Shown here: positions 54,002-63,027 of the stretch, one piece after another
Numbering within the stretch: position 1 is the first letter of the stretch
How the letters are laid out: every line of letters begins with the position of its first letter
Source: Shewanella mangrovi
GTDB lineage: Bacteria; Pseudomonadota; Gammaproteobacteria; Enterobacterales; Shewanellaceae
NCBI RefSeq assembly: GCF_000753795.1
Contig: NZ_JPEO01000012.1
Location: 1 to 64,000 of the forward strand
DNA: 64,000 nucleotides
Reading direction: 5' to 3'
The notes under the pieces: generated by a model
The model's input: only the letters and a program-made list of their open reading frames with translations
The model's database searches: none
What the model was told of the DNA's origin: nothing
Translations under genes and position numbers: made by a program

Positions 54002-55149
54002 GATTTTTCCTCCAGCGGTTGAGCTTCGGGGGAGAGCAGGGCGATATCCTGCGCGGCGACTAGGCCGCGGTCATGGGTGAAGCTGTCAATCAGCTTGGAA
54101 TCATCCTGCTTAGCGATAAATTTTAGTAGGCGACTGCTGTAATTGCTGCGCGCTTTAGCCAAACGTGTACCGTCGTCACTGCGCAGCACAATGGTATCGC
54201 CTTCTGAGAAGGTGCCTTTGACGTCTAAGACTTCACCACTGGTGATGTTGACGCAGTCTTCAGCGCTGTGCACTGCCTCTTCCGGTGCCACAATCACTTC
54301 ACCCTCTGCGCGTACGGTGTGGGTAAACCAGTGTAGGCGCTCCAGCATTGGACTGTCTGAACCACGGAACAGGGTGCCGGGATTTTTGCCGGACAACAGA
54401 TCGTTAAAGGTATCTTCCTCAAAACCGTTGACGATATAGGTATCGATACCATGCGATACCGCTTTTTCTGCGGCTTGGATTTTGGTGGTCATGCCGCCAG
54501 TGCCGACGTCGCTGTGGCTGCCACCCGCCATGGCGTAGATACTGCCATCAATGTGTTTGACCTCGGGGATCAGCTTGGCATTTGGATTGAGATGCGGGTT
54601 GCTGTCAAACAAACCGTCGATATCTGAGCAGATCACTAAGCTGCGAGCGTCGGCTGCGGCCGCCACCATGGCTGATAAGTTATCGTTGTCACCGACTTTG
54701 AGTTTGTCGGTTGTGACGGTGTCGTTCTCGTTCACAATCGGCAGAATGTCGTGATCCAGCAGGGTGGATAGGGTGTCGCGAATACTCAGATAGCGTTCGC
54801 GATCGCGCAGATCGGCGTGGGTCAACAACACCTGCGCCGTCGGAAAGTCGAAGAACTTATCCCAGGTCGCCATCATTTCGGTTTGACCTGCTGCGGCCAT
54901 GGCTTTTTTCAACGCAATCTGCGCCTTGGGATCCGTGGTGGCGTCCTCTTTTGCTTGAAGGGGAAAACGATGCGCGCCAGCGGCAATAGAGCCGGAAGAC
55001 ACCAGAATGACCTGAATGCCTTGCGCACGGCAACGTACGATAAATTGAGCAATAGAGAGAAGATAACGAGAACTGCAGCCCTGACGATCTGGTGCAATCA
55101 ATGCACTGCCGACCTTCAGCACAATACGTTGTCTAGCTTGCGTGTTCAT
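53998..55149 (-). CDS. proB: Glutamate 5-kinase ProB with PUA domain
   Basis: 383 aa: amino acid kinase domain (1-260) and C-terminal PUA domain (about 280-375). First and feedback-regulated step of proline synthesis. Motifs: RIVLKVGSALIAPD, VSSGSIAAGAHRF, VNENDTVTTDKLKVGDND, GTGGMTTKIQAAE. It lies 72 nt downstream of putP on the same strand. The ribosome site before the ATG is weak. Confidence 0.96.
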   Translation of the reverse strand: MNTQARQRIVLKVGSALIAPDRQGCSSRYLLSIAQFIVRCRAQGIQVILVSSGSIAAGAHRFPLQAKEDATTDPKAQIALKKAMAAAGQTEMMATWDKFFDFPTAQVLLTHADLRDRERYLSIRDTLSTLLDHDILPIVNENDTVTTDKLKVGDNDNLSAMVAAAADARSLVICSDIDGLFDSNPHLNPNAKLIPEVKHIDGSIYAMAGGSHSDVGTGGMTTKIQAAEKAVSHGIDTYIVNGFEEDTFNDLLSGKNPGTLFRGSDSPMLERLHWFTHTVRAEGEVIVAPEEAVHSAEDCVNITSGEVLDVKGTFSEGDTIVLRSDDGTRLAKARSNYSSRLLKFIAKQDDSKLIDSFTHDRGLVAAQDIALLSPEAQPLEEKS

Positions 55150-55192
55150 AACGTTTTATATGCCTTTTTTCGATTAAGATGGGGATGAAATT

Positions 55193-55211
55193 GGGGCGGC
55201 GACTCCGCCCC
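55193..55211. terminator. GC-rich hairpin between putP and proB
   Basis: GGGGCGG / CCGCCCC perfect 7-bp stem with a 5-nt loop, 10 nt past the putP stop (minus sense). There is only a weak T-tract (AATTTC), so it may attenuate rather than stop transcription into proBA. Confidence 0.5.
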
Positions 55212-55221
55212 GAATTGAGAA

Positions 55222-56715
55222 TTAGAGTGCTTCTTGCAATTTCTCTTTGGTGTCGTGGAACGTCTGTTGGACGTCTTTTGAAGGATCACGACCGAAATGG
55301 CTTACCGCTACAATTGTGACGGTACTGACGATAAAGCCGGGTATGATCTCGTAGATGACGCTCGACAGAGTCTTGCCATCTGGTAGCACTGGCGCGTAGA
55401 TCCAGAACAATACCGTGGCCGCGCCAGAGACAATGCCAGCAATGGCTGAGCTATGGTTCATGCGGTGCCAGAACAACGACAGCAGCACCAAAGGACCAAA
55501 GGCGGCACCAAATCCTGCCCAGGCATTACTCACCAAATCCAAAATACTGGTAGAGCGGTCAAGCGCCAGTAATGTCGCCACTGCTGCCACCGCAAACACA
55601 CCTAAGCGACCAATATTCACCAACTTTTTATCGTCGATATCTTTGTTAAATACCGCCCGATACACATCTTCAGTCAGCGAGCTGGAGGACACCAACAACT
55701 GGCTGGAAATGGTACTCATCACCGCGGCCAAAATGGCGGCCAGTAAGAAACCGGTGATCAGCGGGTGGAACAATATTTGTGAGAACACAATAAAGATGGT
55801 TTCAGGATCTTTAAGTTCCAGCCCAAATTTGTGCACGTATGCCACGCCGACGAGACCGGTTGCTAAGGCACCAATGATGGTGACTAACATCCAGCTCATA
55901 CCGATGTTACGTGCCACCTTGATTTCTTTAACTGAGCGGATCGCCATAAAGCGTACGATGATGTGAGGCTGACCAAAGTAACCCAAACCCCAGGCAAGAC
56001 TGGAGATAATGGCGACAAAGCCGATGCTGCCTAAATGAGAAAAGGAGCTAATGGTACTGCCGGCGTTATTCATCAGATCGGCGGTACCATCAAACTGGGT
56101 ATAGGCGACATAGGGCACTAAAATCAGCGCGACAAACATGATGCAGCCCTGCACAAAGTCAGTCATGCTCACTGCCAAGAATCCACCGAGCAGCGTATAG
56201 GCCACCACGACCCCGACGGTCACAATCAAACCCAATTGGTAATTCAGGCCAAAAGCGGTTTCAAACAGCTTACCACCCGCCACTAAACCAGAAGAGGTGT
56301 AGAGGGTGAAGAACAGAATGATCACTGCCGCAGAAATCATGCGAACCGCGCCATTTTCCAGCCCGAAACGTTTGCTGAAAAAGTCAGGTAGTGTCAGCGC
56401 ATCGTCTGCTTCAACGGTGTAAACACGCAAACGTGGCGCTACCAGCAGATAGTTAAATAGCGCACCGAGTACCAGACCTATGGCGATCCAGATAGTGCTG
56501 TATCCTTGCACAAACATCGCGCCGGGCAAGCCCATCAGCATCCAGCCACTCATATCTGAGGCTCCCGCGGAAAGCGCTGTGACCTGCGGACTGACATTAC
56601 GGCCGCCCAAAATATAACCGGAAATATCGTCGGTAGAATTGCGATAGGCAAACAGACCTATCGCCAGCATGACCAGAAAGTAGATGGCCAATGCAATATA
56701 GGTTGAATAATCCAT
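55222..56715 (-). CDS. putP: Sodium/proline symporter PutP
   Basis: 497 aa with about 13 membrane helices, SSS family. Imports proline with sodium. Typical features: the N-terminal helix YIALAIYFLVMLAIGLFAY, the sodium/proline region ALSAGASDMSGWMLMGLPGA (near 48-67), FFTLYTSSGLVAGGKLFE and GLGYFGQPHIIVRFMAI. The small membrane gene at 56730 ends 14 nt before its start. proBA follow, so uptake and synthesis share the locus. The distal intergenic region holds the likely promoter. Confidence 0.96.
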   Translation of the reverse strand: MDYSTYIALAIYFLVMLAIGLFAYRNSTDDISGYILGGRNVSPQVTALSAGASDMSGWMLMGLPGAMFVQGYSTIWIAIGLVLGALFNYLLVAPRLRVYTVEADDALTLPDFFSKRFGLENGAVRMISAAVIILFFTLYTSSGLVAGGKLFETAFGLNYQLGLIVTVGVVVAYTLLGGFLAVSMTDFVQGCIMFVALILVPYVAYTQFDGTADLMNNAGSTISSFSHLGSIGFVAIISSLAWGLGYFGQPHIIVRFMAIRSVKEIKVARNIGMSWMLVTIIGALATGLVGVAYVHKFGLELKDPETIFIVFSQILFHPLITGFLLAAILAAVMSTISSQLLVSSSSLTEDVYRAVFNKDIDDKKLVNIGRLGVFAVAAVATLLALDRSTSILDLVSNAWAGFGAAFGPLVLLSLFWHRMNHSSAIAGIVSGAATVLFWIYAPVLPDGKTLSSVIYEIIPGFIVSTVTIVAVSHFGRDPSKDVQQTFHDTKEKLQEAL

Positions 56716-56729
56716 GTTGTTTTTGCCTG

Positions 56730-56906
56730 TTATTGTGGATTGAAAGCTTGGCTAATCTTTTGTTTGCAGAAGGGGAAGAGATAAGTCCCTAGCACTAACC
56801 AGAAGCAGCTAAGTTGTAGCAGGTACTTCAGGCGTTCTTGAATAGAGGTGTGGTTTTGCGGGTGGATAGAATGACTGTCAGACTCCTGACAATTGTTGGC
56901 ATTCAT
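56730..56906 (-). CDS. 58-aa predicted single-pass membrane protein just upstream of putP
   Basis: An open frame of 59 codons starts with ATG at 56906, 8 nt after AGGAG (AGGAGAATCAGTG). The first 20 residues are polar (MNANNCQESDSHSIHPQN), then QERLKYLLQLSCFWLVLGTY and LFPF form one membrane helix, followed by a basic end (CKQKI). It stops 14 nt before the putP start, so the pair is likely co-translated. Several SSS-family transporters have small membrane partners (for example YjcH with ActP, YhdT with PanF), which is the likely analogy. It is too short for ordinary gene calling and could be missed. Confidence 0.7.
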   Translation of the reverse strand: MNANNCQESDSHSIHPQNHTSIQERLKYLLQLSCFWLVLGTYLFPFCKQKISQAFNPQ

Positions 56907-57399
56907 CACTGATTCTCCTGATTAAGTCGTCAGTTAGATGGCTTAAAAGCAAAATCATTTGAAGGCTAATTAAACAAAATAATTAGTGTTCGAATGATTT
57001 TGGTGAGGCGCTATTATTCATTATTCAATCTGATATATCAACTTTCATTTAACACATAAATTCATCATTTATATATAAAATTAAATAAAAACAGTTGATT
57101 AAATGTATTCTCTTTACCGCGATTAATGTCGAGACTAGGCTGTCTGCGGCAAGATTAAGCCGTGATATCTGTGCAAATTATCTGCAATATAGCGTGCTAA
57201 TGTGACAAATTAATTTCGAATGCAAACTAATTTTTTGTGATCATATTTTCAGCCTGTCTGACTTCTGTTCCCGGCTTCACAAAACTGACATCTAAACTTG
57301 TTATATATGGATTAACGCATATGCTGTTATCCATATATTCGGTTTTCCATATGTTTAGCTTTCATTGATTTACTGCATACCGAATCATAGGAGTACTAA
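56907..57399. promoter_or_regulatory. 493-bp divergent region between the putP and arsenic operons
   Basis: AT-rich (56960-57110 especially), holding the putP-side promoter and, near arsR, the 36-bp dyad described separately. A weak CRP-like TGTGA-6-TTTCA (57236-57251) is present but its right half does not match. No gene was found. Confidence 0.5.
57303..57338. promoter_or_regulatory. Candidate ArsR operator: 36-bp dyad of ATATATGGAT arms
   Basis: ATATATGGAT (57303-57312) and ATCCATATAT (57329-57338) are perfect 10-bp inverted arms. The centre contains the palindrome GCATATGC (57317-57324). It lies 62 nt before the arsR start. ArsR proteins bind AT-rich inverted repeats near their own promoter, so autorepression relieved by arsenic is the natural reading. 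Confidence 0.6.
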
Positions 57400-57756
57400 G
57401 TGCAACCTTTGGATTTTTTCAAATCGTTGGCCGATGAAACCCGGCTACTGAGCCTGTTGCTGATCCAGCATTCAGGTGAGTTATGTGTGTGTGAGCTGAC
57501 TGAGGCGCTCGGATTGAGCCAGCCTAAAGTCTCACGGCATTTGGCTAATCTGCGCAAACTGGGGTTGCTGCAAGATCGCCGCCGTGGTCAGTGGGTGTTT
57601 TACCGGTTTGATGAACAGTTACCGCCATGGTGCCACGACATTTTGCAGGCGGCGTTGCGCGGCAATGGCCAACTGATCGAACAGCCGTTGCAACGTTTAC
57701 AAGCGATGACCTATCGCCCTGGACGCTGTTGCCAAAATGAAGCTGAGCAGGTTTAA
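57400..57756 (+). CDS. arsR: ArsR-family transcriptional repressor
   Basis: 118 aa. Winged-helix SmtB/ArsR fold: DFFKSLADETRLLSLLLIQ, recognition helix LGLSQPKVSRHLANLRKLGLL, wing LLQDRRRGQWVFYRF. The arsenite-binding pair ELCVCEL (Cys near 30 and 32) is present, with further C-terminal Cys (GRCC) that could take part. The GTG at 57400 follows TAGGAGTACTAA and gives the family N-terminus. It heads a five-gene arsenic operon and the dyad before it is its likely operator. Confidence 0.92.
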   Translation: MQPLDFFKSLADETRLLSLLLIQHSGELCVCELTEALGLSQPKVSRHLANLRKLGLLQDRRRGQWVFYRFDEQLPPWCHDILQAALRGNGQLIEQPLQRLQAMTYRPGRCCQNEAEQV

Positions 57757-57789
57757 GCCAACAGTATCAGCGTAACTAAGGACTGCCAC

Positions 57790-58776
57790 ATGCTCGTTAT
57801 CTTTAGCCAATTTGCCGATTGGCTGGTGTATCAATTACTGGGTTTATCCCCTGAGCAGCGTTTAGGCGAAGCGCTGCACTTTTTTGTTGAAGATACCAGT
57901 AAGATTTTCGCCTTGCTGGTGGTGATGATTTACGTGTTGGCCTTGCTGCGCGCGTCACTCAATGTGGAGCGAGTGCGCGACTATTTGGCGGGTAAACATC
58001 GCACGACAGGCTATTTGCTCGGTTCGGCATTCGGTGCCGTGACGCCATTTTGCTCCTGTTCGTCGATTCCGGCATTTTTGGGCTTTACCTCGGCAGGGAT
58101 TCCACTGGGGATCACTATGGCGTTTTTGCTGACGTCGCCGCTGATTAACGAAGTCGCGGTGTTACTGCTGCTTAGTATTCTCGGTTGGAAATTTACCCTG
58201 ATCTATATCGCAGTCGGCATGTTGGTCGGGATTTGCGCTGGTGCTCTTTTAGATGCGATTCATGCCGAGCGCTGGTTGCAAGCGTTTGCGGCTAAGGCAC
58301 TTGAGCGCGGCCAGCAACAAGATTTTCAAGCGGGTGAAGCCGAAGTGCTGAGTTGGCAAGCACGCCATCAATTCGCCAAACAGGAAACCCGCGACATTTT
58401 CGCGCGGGTGTGGAAATGGGTGTTGATTGGTGTCGGCCTTGGGGCGGCATTGCATGGTTTTGTTCCCGATGGCTGGGTAGTGGCGCATTTGGGGCAAGGG
58501 CAGTGGTGGTCAGTGCCGCTGGCGGTATTACTGGGCGTGCCTTTGTATTCCAACGTTACTGGCATAGTGCCAGTAATGGAAAGCCTGCTGCAGCACGGTT
58601 TACCTATCGGCACCACGCTGGCGTTTTGTATGGCCACTGTGGCGGCCAGTTTTCCCGAATTTGTGCTACTCAAGCAGGTGATGCAATGGCGTTTGCTGGC
58701 GGCGGTACTGCTGATTTTATTGACCGCATTTACGCTGATGGGCTGGTTGTTCAACCTGATCGGCCCGTTACTCTGA
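57790..58776 (+). CDS. Permease of the ArsP/YraQ (DUF318) family
   Basis: 328 aa with about eight membrane helices. The signature GAVTPFCSCSSIPAFLGFTSAGIPLG (near 80-105) includes the CSCS motif, and SPLINEVAVLLL follows. ArsP members export trivalent organoarsenicals; others of this fold have unknown cargo. The location after arsR points to arsenical transport. The cytoplasmic loop is at about 165-205. The next gene, a small CxxC protein, is 23 nt downstream and is often found with this permease. Confidence 0.85.
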   Translation: MLVIFSQFADWLVYQLLGLSPEQRLGEALHFFVEDTSKIFALLVVMIYVLALLRASLNVERVRDYLAGKHRTTGYLLGSAFGAVTPFCSCSSIPAFLGFTSAGIPLGITMAFLLTSPLINEVAVLLLLSILGWKFTLIYIAVGMLVGICAGALLDAIHAERWLQAFAAKALERGQQQDFQAGEAEVLSWQARHQFAKQETRDIFARVWKWVLIGVGLGAALHGFVPDGWVVAHLGQGQWWSVPLAVLLGVPLYSNVTGIVPVMESLLQHGLPIGTTLAFCMATVAASFPEFVLLKQVMQWRLLAAVLLILLTAFTLMGWLFNLIGPLL

Positions 58777-58799
58777 GAATATGTTGAAGGATATGCAAA

Positions 58800-59033
58800 A
58801 TGAAACAGATCAAAGTGTTAGGTAGTGGATGTACTAAATGTGTCAAAACAGCTGAGCTTATCAGTGAGGTGGTGGCTGAGCTGGGGGTTGATGCTGAGGT
58901 CAGCAAGGAGACCAGTCCTGAAGCCATTATGGGCTATGGTGTCATGCGTACCCCTGCCGTCGTCATTGATGAACACGTAGTGCATAGCGGCTCAATGCCG
59001 GAAAAAGCACAGATCGTCGGCTGGCTGTCGTAA
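58800..59033 (+). CDS. Small thioredoxin-fold protein with CTKC motif
   Basis: 77 aa, a minimal thioredoxin/glutaredoxin-like domain. The redox site is GSGCTKCVKT (Cys near 10 and 13) and the cis-Pro loop RTPAVVIDEHVV. Related small proteins are encoded next to DUF318 permeases. It may supply reduced thiols or carry a metalloid to the permease (inference). The ATG at 58800 is 23 nt after the permease. Confidence 0.87.
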   Translation: MKQIKVLGSGCTKCVKTAELISEVVAELGVDAEVSKETSPEAIMGYGVMRTPAVVIDEHVVHSGSMPEKAQIVGWLS

Positions 59034-59080
59034 CCCAGCGCACACATAACTCGTTATTAGGTGTTTTTTACAGGTGAAAT

Positions 59081-60109
59081 ATGGCAATTAAAGTAGGCAT
59101 TAACGGTTTTGGTCGTATGGGGCGCTTGGCTTTACGAGCTGCATGGGATTGGCCAGAGCTGGAGTTTGTGCAGATTAACGACCCGGCCGGTGACGGCGTA
59201 GCGCTGGCGCATCTGCTGGAATTTGATTCTGTTCATGGCCGTTGGTCACGTGACATTAGCGGCAGTGCTGATTCAATGACAATCGCAGGCCATAACATCA
59301 AGGTGACAGCCAACAAAACCATCAGTGAAACCGATTGGTCAGACTGCGATATTGTGATTGAAGCGTCTGGCAAAATGCGCCAAAAAACACTGTTGCAGCA
59401 ATATCTTGCTCAAGGCGTCAAACGGGTGGTGGTAACCGCGCCAGTCAAAGAGGAAGGCGTGTTAAACGTGGTGATGGGCGTAAATCATCAGCTTTATAAC
59501 CCTGCGGAACATACCATTGTTACTGCCGCTTCTTGCACCACTAACTGCTTGGCACCCGTGGTAAAAGTGATCCATGAAAACTTGGGTATTAAACATGGTT
59601 CTATGACCACCATTCATGACATCACTAACACTCAGACCATTCTCGATGCGCCGCATAAAGACCTGCGTCGCGCGCGCGCTTGTGGACAAAGTCTAATTCC
59701 GACAACGACCGGCAGCGCGACTGCGATTACCCATATCTTCCCTGAGCTTAAAGGTAAGTTGAATGGCCATGCGGTACGTGTGCCATTGGCAAATGCTTCG
59801 TTGACCGATTGTGTGTTTGAGCTAGAGCGCAATGTCACGGAAGCCGAAGTCAATGCATTGCTGCAACAGGCCGCGGAAGGTGAGTTGAAAGGGATTCTGG
59901 GTTACGAAGCGCGTCCGTTGGTCTCTGTGGATTATAAAACTGACCCACGTTCGAGCATTATCGATGCGCTGTCGACTATGGTGGTCAACGGCACTCAGCT
60001 CAAGCTCTATTGCTGGTATGACAATGAATGGGGCTACGCTAATCGTACTGCTGAGTTGGTGCGGATGGTGGCCATGATGGACAGCCATGAGGGCGGAGCT
60101 ACTGCATGA
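59081..60109 (+). CDS. Glyceraldehyde-3-phosphate dehydrogenase of the ArsJ type
   Basis: 342 aa. Canonical GAPDH: NAD-binding [12 protein letters not shown] (near 5-16), catalytic Cys in [11 protein letters not shown] (near 150) and His in the conserved downstream segment, then WYDNEWGY. In arsJ operons this enzyme uses arsenate in place of phosphate to form 1-arseno-3-phosphoglycerate. The stop overlaps arsJ's ATG by four bases (ATGA), so export is coupled to its formation. It is separate from the housekeeping enzyme by context. Confidence 0.92.
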   Translation: MAIKVGINGFGRMGRLALRAAWDWPELEFVQINDPAGDGVALAHLLEFDSVHGRWSRDISGSADSMTIAGHNIKVTANKTISETDWSDCDIVIEASGKMRQKTLLQQYLAQGVKRVVVTAPVKEEGVLNVVMGVNHQLYNPAEHTIVTAASCTTNCLAPVVKVIHENLGIKHGSMTTIHDITNTQTILDAPHKDLRRARACGQSLIPTTTGSATAITHIFPELKGKLNGHAVRVPLANASLTDCVFELERNVTEAEVNALLQQAAEGELKGILGYEARPLVSVDYKTDPRSSIIDALSTMVVNGTQLKLYCWYDNEWGYANRTAELVRMVAMMDSHEGGATA

Positions 60110-61353
60110 GTTCACTGTCGCCAGCAGTGCGGCAATATCTGCTGATCACCGGTAACTATTGGGCCTTCACCCTGACCGATGGCGCGTTGCGGATGTTGGT
60201 GGTGCTGTATTTCAATGACTTGGGATACGGCCCACTAGCGATTGCCATGCTGTTTCTGTTTTATGAGTTCTTTGGCGTGGTCACTAACCTAATTGGTGGC
60301 TGGCTGGGCGCACGCATTGGTCTGAATCGCACCATGAATATCGGTCTTGGTATGCAAGTGGTGGCGCTTGGAATGTTGTTAGTGCCGACAGCTTGGCTGA
60401 CCGTTGCCTGGGTGATGGCGGCGCAAGCATTATCTGGGATCGCCAAAGATCTCAATAAAATGAGTGCGAAGAGCGCGGTAAAAACTCTGCTGCCTAAAGC
60501 GCAAGCCGAAGGGCAATCGCAGGATAGCCTGTTGTTTCGTTATATTGCCCTACTCACTGGCTCCAAGAACGCACTTAAAGGCATCGGCTTTTTTCTCGGT
60601 GGCGCGCTGCTGACCTTGCTGGGGTTTAAAGGCGCAGTGCTGGCGATGGCACTGATGCTGGCTCTGGTGTGGTTAAGTTCAATCGTGTTGCTCAAAACTG
60701 AACTGGGTAAGGCGAAAAACAAACCTAAGTTTCGCGACATTTTCTCCAAAAGCCGCTCGGTGAATATCTTAGCCGCGGCGCGCTTATGCTTATTTGCTGC
60801 GCGTGATGTGTGGTTTGTGGTGGCTTTGCCAGTGTACTTAGCAGATCAGTTTGGCTGGGATCATTGGGCGGTTGGTGGCTTTCTTGCCAGTTGGATTATC
60901 GCCTATGGCATAGTGCAAACCATCGCGCCACAGCTTACTGGCGCTCGCAAGCAAAATGCGGCGCCGCCGGGACGTAACGCCGCGGTTGCGTGGGTGATGT
61001 TGCTCGCACTCATCCCAGCATTGATTGCGATTGGCCTGAATCTCGGCTGGCCGCCACAATTGACCTTGATTGCTGGCCTGTTGGTTTTTGGCGTGCTGTT
61101 TGCGGTCAATTCATCGCTGCACAGCTTTTTGATTGTGCATTATGCCAGCGATGACGGGGTGTCGCTCGATGTCGGTTTTTACTACATGGCCAACGCCGCG
61201 GGCAGATTACTGGGCACGGTATTCTCGGGTTGGTTGTTCCAGCAAGCGGGGCTCAATGCCTGCTTGTGGGCCAGTTCGATTTTGTTGGCACTCTCATGGC
61301 TGATTTCGTTTTGGTTGCCCGCCAATCAAGCGGTTAAGCACAGCGCCAGTTAA
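60106..61353 (+). CDS. arsJ: Organoarsenical efflux MFS transporter ArsJ
   Basis: 415 aa, twelve membrane helices, MFS fold. The N-terminus has [22 protein letters not shown], typical of ArsJ, then [16 protein letters not shown] and a loop [16 protein letters not shown]. It exports the 1-arseno-3-phosphoglycerate made by the coupled GAPDH, giving arsenate resistance without arsenite. The gene begins inside the GAPDH stop. Last gene of the operon; the next start is 91 nt on. Confidence 0.93.
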   Translation: MSSLSPAVRQYLLITGNYWAFTLTDGALRMLVVLYFNDLGYGPLAIAMLFLFYEFFGVVTNLIGGWLGARIGLNRTMNIGLGMQVVALGMLLVPTAWLTVAWVMAAQALSGIAKDLNKMSAKSAVKTLLPKAQAEGQSQDSLLFRYIALLTGSKNALKGIGFFLGGALLTLLGFKGAVLAMALMLALVWLSSIVLLKTELGKAKNKPKFRDIFSKSRSVNILAAARLCLFAARDVWFVVALPVYLADQFGWDHWAVGGFLASWIIAYGIVQTIAPQLTGARKQNAAPPGRNAAVAWVMLLALIPALIAIGLNLGWPPQLTLIAGLLVFGVLFAVNSSLHSFLIVHYASDDGVSLDVGFYYMANAAGRLLGTVFSGWLFQQAGLNACLWASSILLALSWLISFWLPANQAVKHSAS

Positions 61354-61444
61354 AATTAGTTGTAATTTGTGGCCTAAGTTCGGGCAGCCTTCGCTTTTAG
61401 CGCTTACGCTTAAACTAGCATGAGTGAACAAGGCGGAGGCGGTT

Positions 61445-62896
61445 ATGTCGATGACGTTGCAGTTTATTGGTGCCACCGAAGAGGTGACAGGCTCCTGTCA
61501 CCTGTTAACCCTTAATCAACGGCAGTTACTGCTGGACTGTGGCTTGATTCAGGGCGGGAAAACCGATGTCGCCCGTAACCGAGAGCCATTCGATTTCTCT
61601 CCCAGCGAAATATTTGCTGTGGTATTGAGCCACGCCCATATCGACCATTCCGGTCGTCTCCCCGCATTAGTGAAACAGGGCTTTGATGGTCCTATCTATA
61701 CCCACAGGGCTACGGCTGAACTGTGTGAAATACTGCTGCGCGATGCCGCTATGCTACAGCAGCGTGATACCGAACGCGCCAATAAGCGCCGTGAAAAGCA
61801 AAACCAAGCACCGCTAGAACCACTGTTTACCGAAGAAGATGTCGACTCTGTGCTCAGTCACTTTGTACCGCTGGAATATGAACAATCGGTCCCTGTGATG
61901 CCGGGAGTCACTATTGTGTTACACGATGCGGGTCATATTCTCGGCTCAGCATTGGTTGAACTGTTTTTAGATGACGGTGAACTGCAGCGCAAAGTAGTCT
62001 TCAGCGGCGATCTTGGTCGCGCTGGTATGCCAATTTTGCGCGATCCTGAGTTGGTGGATGAAGCTGATTTAGTGATGATGGAAAGTACCTACGGTGAGCG
62101 TTTGCACCGCAGTTGGGAAGATACCCTTGCCGAGCTGAAAGCGATATTTGCTGAAACCATTCAGTCCAGTCGCGGCAATATTCTCATTCCGGCATTCTCC
62201 GTCGGCCGTGCTCAGGAAATTATCTATCTGTTTCATCTGTATGCCAAAGAGTGGCAACTCTCGCGTTGGACGATAGTACTCGATAGCCCGATGGCGATAG
62301 AAGCAACCCGCGTTTACGTGCACAACTACCCGCTGATGGATGATGAATTTCAACGTATGACGCAGCAGCATCCCGGCGCCCATCCTTTGTTATCGGAAGT
62401 GCGCTTTATTCGCGATACTGAGGAGTCGATGAGCCTCAATGACATCGATCACGGGCTGATCATTATTGCCGGCAGTGGCATGTGTAACGGCGGCCGTATT
62501 CGTTGTCATCTGCAGCACAATTTGGGACGCGCCAATTCCGATGTGATTATCTGTGGTTTTCAGGCGTTAGGAACGCCCGGTCGTTTGTTGGTGGATGGCG
62601 CCGAGGAACTGACAATTTCGGGGCAAAGTATTCCGGTGCGGGCGCGTATTCATACCGTTGGCGGTTTGTCGGCACATGCGGATCAGGCCGAGTTATTGCA
62701 CTGGTATCGGCATTTTTCCAAAGCGCCGCCCCTCATTCTGGTGCACGGCGAACCAAAGGCTCAGCAAGTGCTGTTAGAAAAAATAGCCGAGCAGTCACCC
62801 GATACCCATGCTGTGATTGCGCAGCGCGGTGACATCTTAGACTTACAGGCGTTGCCAGAACTTGTGTGGTTGCCTGCAGCAACTGCGGTGGAATAG
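61445..62896 (+). CDS. Metallo-beta-lactamase-fold hydrolase with beta-CASP and RNA-metabolism C-terminal domain
   Basis: 483 aa. MBL motifs: HAHIDHSG (motif 2), DAGHILGS, SGDLGR; beta-CASP region with ESTYGER, GNILIPAFSVGRAQE, GSGMCNGGRI, and the RMMBL end GLSAHADQAELL, VHGEPKAQQVLL. This is the CPSF73/RNase J-like nuclease superfamily. The ATG at 61445 follows GGAGGCGGTT; a GTG seven codons upstream is possible. A bacterial RNA processing or DNA-repair role is inferred. The gene is independent of the arsenic operon, which has no visible terminator before it. Confidence 0.9.
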   Translation: MSMTLQFIGATEEVTGSCHLLTLNQRQLLLDCGLIQGGKTDVARNREPFDFSPSEIFAVVLSHAHIDHSGRLPALVKQGFDGPIYTHRATAELCEILLRDAAMLQQRDTERANKRREKQNQAPLEPLFTEEDVDSVLSHFVPLEYEQSVPVMPGVTIVLHDAGHILGSALVELFLDDGELQRKVVFSGDLGRAGMPILRDPELVDEADLVMMESTYGERLHRSWEDTLAELKAIFAETIQSSRGNILIPAFSVGRAQEIIYLFHLYAKEWQLSRWTIVLDSPMAIEATRVYVHNYPLMDDEFQRMTQQHPGAHPLLSEVRFIRDTEESMSLNDIDHGLIIIAGSGMCNGGRIRCHLQHNLGRANSDVIICGFQALGTPGRLLVDGAEELTISGQSIPVRARIHTVGGLSAHADQAELLHWYRHFSKAPPLILVHGEPKAQQVLLEKIAEQSPDTHAVIAQRGDILDLQALPELVWLPAATAVE

Positions 62897-63027
62897 TCTG
62901 CTTGCGCGGTATTGTGACTTGGATTATGGCGCCGAATTTGGCAAAATATTGCACAGTTCCTGTACTGCTCTTGTTCGCGAATCCCTTCCCCTCAACCAGT
63001 ACCGATGTTGTATCTCGGAGTCTTCTC

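Noticed and set aside
57236-57251. CRP site TGTGA-6-TTTCA between putP and arsR
   Set aside because: Only the left half matches; the right half should be TCACA. Too weak to claim.
62866-63027. Longer start for the EamA transporter
   Set aside because: It overlaps the metallohydrolase stop region and adds a polar stretch before the first membrane helix; the TTG at 63028 has GGAG.
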